Both the position numbers and the translations under genes were made by a program. Under the pieces are notes generated by a model, which did no database searches, was not told the DNA's origin, and saw nothing but the letters and a program-made list of their open reading frames with translations. Below are positions 60,748 to 64,000 of a stretch of DNA of 64,000 nucleotides, piece by piece; the first letter of the stretch is position 1; each line of letters begins with the position of its first letter. Source of the stretch: Mucor racemosus. Lineage: Eukaryota; Mucoromycota; Mucoromycetes; Mucorales; Mucoraceae. The stretch covers positions 3,162,001-3,226,000 of the forward strand of contig JAPEHQ010000003.1 of assembly GCA_027405735.1 (NCBI GenBank), in the 5' to 3' direction.

Positions 60748-63189
60748 GTAAGAGTAAAAGTTAATGTAAATCATCTCTAGCGCATTAATTATAAAGTAAG
60801 ACTATATTATCATCAAATAAACTACCACACAATATTAACAGTATAAAGATTTACAGTAATAAGCTTGAATCAAGTGGGTGCAGCATCGTAAATTCTTGAA
60901 AAAGTTCTCCAGTATTAAAAAATCTCTTATTTTTAAGACTTACAAGGCTTATAAGCGGAATATTAATTTAGAAAATTATTTTTGTCCAGATCATCAATTT
61001 TGACATTTTTTAATTTTTTTTTTTTGGTTTTGCAAATCTAGAGTTAATTATGCTATCAATTATAAAAACAAAAAATATACACATATGCAGAATTTAGCGC
61101 TCTATTTGCTCAATAAAAAATAACAAACATTTTTATTACAAAATATTACATGAAAATCCTTTAACCAAAAAACCGTTTTTGGGCCAAAAGTGCAAATTTT
61201 CATTACTTAACATTTAATATTAAGGTTTTATAAAATGTGTAATAGTCATGGCTACAATTTTCTCTCACAATGTAATATATTTAAACGTTGATTTTGGTAT
61301 TAAAATTTGATTTTTCTGTTTTTTGATCAAAATCATTAGTGTTGGTAAGGATAAAATGAGTTTCGAAAATGTCCGCTACAAAAACTGAATTTTCAGACCG
61401 TACGTGGTTAAATATAAAAAAAGTTAAAAAAAAAACGCTTTTTTCTTTAAAACTTAGGTATACCATAATGTAAGGTGTAAGAGACTTAGCAATTCAATCT
61501 TGCTATGTTCAATTACGGCATCGCTCTACGGGCTCGTTTTTGCAATTTTTTAATGAATATATGATATGACAGACAGTTTCTCTAGTAGAAAATTTTATGT
61601 TTCTATTAAGTAACAGATATTGCCTATTTTGCTTAGTTTATAGTTCAGGCGCTGTAATGCTGCTTTTACACTGACTGAAATGTACAATTTAGCAGGGTTT
61701 TGAATGCGCTAAATAATGTAAAGCCTTTAAAATCCTTTTACACGTGTGTTGTTTATCCCTTTTTGTTTTCATATTCCAAGGATATATATATATTCACCGT
61801 TTGATAAGGCATATCAGACTATTATCAAGCTGGTATTTTTTTCTTGTATCTGAATACGCACTCTAATATAAAGGAAATACTATTTTTAATATTATAGGTA
61901 GCAGTCGTTATATTAGAGACTGATATTTTCATTTAACCCCATTTTAGGATAAATATCATTATTTACTACTGTATTGTTGGACGTATTTCGTGATTACCAG
62001 ATCAAATCGAAGGCAATAATATTTATATCTACTCAATGAAAAGCTAGAACTGGCTACAAATCCACTAAATGTTCCAGAAATGCAATAAAATTTCAAATGA
62101 TATAAAAACACAAAAAAGAATAATCTAACGTCTTGCTTAATAACCATAGTTTTGATGGTAGCTAGTGTATACTTTAAAACAAATATTTTTACAGCTGACA
62201 ATCTTAAACTAAAATAATAAATTTAAAGAAGGTTAATTTGTTTAAATTTTATGTGTGATAAGGTAACATTTATAATCATAGATTTGGTTTGCATATAAAT
62301 TCAAGCAGTAAGTGTTATTTAAGTTTATGTTTGAGCAAAAACCATTGTTGCTGTAAAATCGCTATAAAAGTATTTACAAATGATGATAATCGGAAATATA
62401 TTGGCTCTTGCATGTATTGCTCTACATCAACAACGTGTTGAATTGTATTGTCTATAATTTATATTAATAAAAGCAAATGTAATTTAAAACCCCATTCCAG
62501 TAAAAAAATGCAATGGAATTTTGAGAACGGCACGATGCTCATGTACAAAACAATTTGTGCCTATACAATCAGATCATTATGCTCATGGTCAGATGTTATT
62601 ATTATGCACACATGGAATTAATGTTATACGCACGGACAGAATATATAATTCTGCACATACAGGGTTAACGTTGTGCCCATGCGCATACTGCTGTTATCTT
62701 TTTAACCATATTCACTGGGCACAACAGCTCAGGCTATAGTGTGCAGCCCATCTGGGCATAGCGGAATCATCTTGTGCAGTACAGGTCGGCCGTAGTAAAC
62801 GATGTTATTCGCTGAGCTCTTTTCAAGTCTTTCTGAAAAATGACTAAAGATATTCCATTATGTATGCCTTTATGTTACAATTAGTAATACTCTATTCGTT
62901 ACTTACTGGATGAAAACCAAAATTAAAATATGCCGACAGTAATAGGCCTACAATCCAATTTACATTATTAAATTATTGCGTGCAGAATGTGTCTCTCGTG
63001 TGCTTGTGAGATAAGATATTCATAAAGAAAATGGATTTCCGAAATAGCACTAACAATACTGGAGTAGGGAAAAGAAGAAAACAATTGGTAGTCTTTTGAA
63101 AGCTGTGTATAGAAAGGTAAAACGAAAAAAAAGGCGAGGGGGTGATTAACTGCGCTTCTAGCCCGGCAAACACAAGTTCCGAAGAAAAT

Positions 63190-63272
63190 CCGTTTACACG
63201 AGTTTCGAACCCACAATCTCTCCGTTTGAACTAGCTGTAAAGCGCATAAGTCTAGCAACTAGGACAAACGTC
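63190..63272 (-). repeat. tRNA-like segment in repeat block F, copy 2
   Basis: B box GGGTTCGAAACTC at 63212-63200 (minus) and the A-box-like stretch at 63263-63249, as at 11095-11175. The B box is unchanged between copies while flanking bases differ. Confidence 0.4.
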
Positions 63273-64000
63273 CCCTCTATGTTTACTTTTTTTAATTGCC
63301 GTCCTTCTATTTATCTGTTGTTTTGTTTTTCTTGATTTGTGCAATATTAAGTAATTTGATCATATTTTTTTTCTTTGGTATATGATACTGCTATTTGTTA
63401 ATTATTAGTTGCAATTTGGTTTGCAAAAAAATCTTTACTCCTGACCGAAATATAAAGAAGAAACTGTCATTTTTGCCCTATATCATGTAATTATGCTAGG
63501 TATAATAATGCAAAGCTGACTTTATTTCACTAGAAAATATAACTGAAATTTCCAGTGAGCATATAATCAATAGATACAGAATAGCGCTACGTATATATAC
63601 AGAAATTTAATAGTAGATAAAACGTGTATATATATAATAGAAAATGATTTTTAGATTTTTTTTTCTATGTAGAAAGAAGCTAAACAATTACACTCTATGA
63701 TACTTATGTAATTATTTTTCACTAATTAATCCATAAAAAAATCACAGTTTATTTTGTTCGTTCTGTCCTTCACTATCTATTTTGACTTTCTGTAGTACAC
63801 AAGAAAACTACACTCGATAAGTTAAAGTGAGTTCTAATATTAAATTTGAATTTTCAAAAAAAAATTGATAGTTTCAATCTTCAAAATCGGAGTATGCCTT
63901 CTTTCTACAACTAACCTCATAATAAACATTTTTTAAGATATATCCTCGACACTACTAAATAGAAATAAATTGATCACACTATGCTACCTATCCCTAAATT

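Larger units (their letters stand above)
60290..64000 (+). repeat. Composite repeat, copy cut by window end
   Basis: Colinear with about 6910-6985 joined to 7710-12460: junction sequence, dynein-chain fragment, A (60893-61890), spacer, B (62510-62800), F (62800 onward, with the tRNA-like segment at 63190-63272). The copy lacks the LTR present at 6986-7709. Confidence 0.75.

Overview
The window looks like nuclear DNA of an early-diverging filamentous fungus, most likely Mucorales (Mucoromycota). The sequence is very AT-rich. Genes carry several short introns of about 50-66 bases with GTAAGT-like donors and TAG/CAG acceptors. The secreted aspartic protease is of rhizopuspepsin type, and a pterin-synthesis gene (6-pyruvoyl-tetrahydropterin synthase) of the kind known from Mortierella is present. 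I cannot name the species.

Layout. 1-5007: the 3' part of a kinesin-3 motor gene, then an intronless F-box gene. 5-17 kb: a repeat field with copies of a multi-kilobase composite repeat and two solo LTRs. 17.0-21.4 kb: a large P5-type ATPase gene with three exons. 21.4-27.2 kb: mostly gene-free DNA holding a well-bounded tRNA-derived SINE. 27.2-33.4 kb: a compact island of NAC-alpha, a mitochondrial chalcone-isomerase-like protein, the splicing factor ISY1, PTPS and an alpha/beta hydrolase. 33.5-43.4 kb: a second repeat field with two Tc1-type transposons of identical length, a third solo LTR, an inverted fragment of the composite repeat and a pogo-like MITE. 45.3-55.7 kb: a second gene island of mitochondrial HSP60, a C2H2 zinc-finger regulator, a membrane UDP-glycosyltransferase, a tiny NCE101-like gene with a GC-AG intron, a REI1-type 60S biogenesis factor and the aspartic protease. 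55.7-64 kb: more composite repeat, running off the end.

How it fits together. The genes are ordinary fungal housekeeping functions: proteostasis (HSP60, NAC, REI1), splicing, cofactor synthesis, transport, and secretion or digestion. They do not form one pathway or cluster. HSP60 and the zinc-finger gene are divergent, as are the chalcone-isomerase-like gene and ISY1; each pair shares a short intergenic promoter region.

The unusual biology is in the repeats. A composite repeat of more than 6 kb carries a captured, intron-containing piece of a dynein intermediate chain gene, seen twice. LTR, Tc1 and SINE insertions have readable target-site duplications, and two of them have an empty site elsewhere in the window. 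Both Tc1 copies share the same disabling lesions, which suggests they were moved by an enzyme supplied elsewhere. Two otherwise different repeat families share a small block with a preserved reading frame.
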